From the NCBI RefSeq assembly GCF_009647655.1, contig NZ_WJFD01000002.1, positions 186,001-250,000 on the forward strand: a DNA stretch of 64,000 bases. The letters are read 5' to 3'. Under the pieces are notes generated by a model that worked only from the letters and a program-made list of their open reading frames with translations, searched no databases and was not told where the DNA came from. Source of the DNA: Chitinophaga sp. SYP-B3965. GTDB lineage: Bacteria > Bacteroidota > Bacteroidia > Chitinophagales > Chitinophagaceae. The translations under genes and the position numbers were made by a program. Positions 63,821 to 64,000 of this stretch are shown here, one piece after another. Every line of letters begins with the position of its first letter. Position 1 is the first letter of the stretch.

Positions 63821-63854
63821 AAAAGGCGGATAATCGTTTGATTATCCGCCTTTT
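63821..63854 (-). terminator. Terminator of the downstream T9SS substrate gene
   Basis: A 15-bp perfect stem, AAAAGGCGGATAATC with GATTATCCGCCTTTT, around GTTT. On the minus strand it ends in a T-run, 2 bp after the stop codon of the partial gene at the window edge. Confidence 0.9.
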
Positions 63855-63856
63855 AG

Positions 63857-64000
63857 CTAGTATTCGAGGACGAAGAAGCCGCTTAGCTTTTTGCCCTGAT
63901 ATAAGAGGACGTAATAATATACTCCCCTGGTTAGTAAGGTGGTACCGCTTCCGGCGAAACCTCTGAAGGTATTATTCGTGTTATTATACCCTTTGGCCTG
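63857..64000 (-). CDS. C-terminal end of a second T9SS type B substrate (partial)
   Basis: The last 47 residues and TAG stop of a gene that continues beyond the window edge. Reading back from the stop gives SGFFVLEY, GVYYYVLLYQGKK and GYNNTNNTFRGFAG. These match the CHU_C sorting domain at the end of the giant MBG protein almost residue for residue. It is therefore the end of another surface protein exported by the type IX system. Its N-terminal domains are outside the window. Confidence 0.85.
   Translation of the reverse strand, partial: QAKGYNNTNNTFRGFAGSGTTLLTRGVYYYVLLYQGKKLSGFFVLEY

Overview
The window is chromosomal DNA from a Bacteroidota bacterium, most likely family Chitinophagaceae and probably Chitinophaga-like. 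The evidence is a SusC/SusD pair, a PorP/SprF protein next to type IX secretion (T9SS) substrates with the CHU_C/type B C-terminal domain, Bacteroidota-specific families (DUF4836, DUF2891, DUF3857-transglutaminase), short-form adenylate kinase, and repeated TAnnTTTG promoter elements in place of TATAAT. There are no IS elements, prophage, CRISPR arrays or rRNA genes. One tRNA-like gene (Thr, CGU anticodon) follows obg.

Layout. 0.3-8.1 kb: a small secreted protein, a 64-bp tandem repeat array, a secreted GH3/beta-lactamase-fold fusion, adk, obg, tRNA-Thr and two tandem paralogous outer-membrane-type proteins. 8.1-15.2 kb: a minus-strand carbohydrate operon with a pectate-lyase-like beta-helix/propeller protein, a ThuA-GH9 fusion and two further secreted ThuA proteins. 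15.3-27.5 kb: mainly housekeeping genes (DUF72, recA, a PAP2-like membrane protein, rpoN, rnhB, heme A synthase, a membrane patatin, an alpha/beta hydrolase, typA/bipA, ybaB). 27.5-38.3 kb: a GGR-type flavoprotein/DUF2891/transglutaminase operon, an ABC transporter/amidohydrolase/Dabb operon, a DUF4836 lipoprotein and a YCII protein. 38.3-50.8 kb: a SusC/SusD pair, msrB, mutL, an FGGY sugar kinase, then a GMC dehydrogenase with its gluconate-2-dehydrogenase-subunit-3 partner, followed by a 57-bp tandem array. 50.8-54.2 kb: a POT peptide transporter and an exported Gfo/Idh/MocA oxidoreductase. 54.2-56.4 kb: an unrecognised protein and a HigB/HigA-type toxin-antitoxin pair whose antitoxin is fused to an ImmA/IrrE metallopeptidase. 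56.6-64 kb: a giant VCBS/MBG-repeat T9SS substrate paired with PorP/SprF, and the tail of a second substrate.

How they fit together. Several loci concern exported carbohydrate handling: the ThuA/GH9/pectate-lyase operon, SusCD, the GMC/subunit-3 pair and the Gfo/Idh/MocA enzyme. ThuA, GMC/subunit-3 and Gfo/Idh/MocA families recur in 3-keto-glycoside metabolism, so a shared oxidative glycoside pathway is possible but not shown. The two most unusual local structures are the toxin-antitoxin locus, whose promoter spacer is itself a palindrome and whose toxin mRNA is predicted to be nearly leaderless, and three short-period tandem arrays (57, 64, 66-68 bp) that each begin at or within tens of bases of a stop codon. 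Start codons were often moved downstream to the residue that begins a signal peptide or conserved domain; these choices are noted per gene. Family names come from reading motifs by eye, not from database searches.
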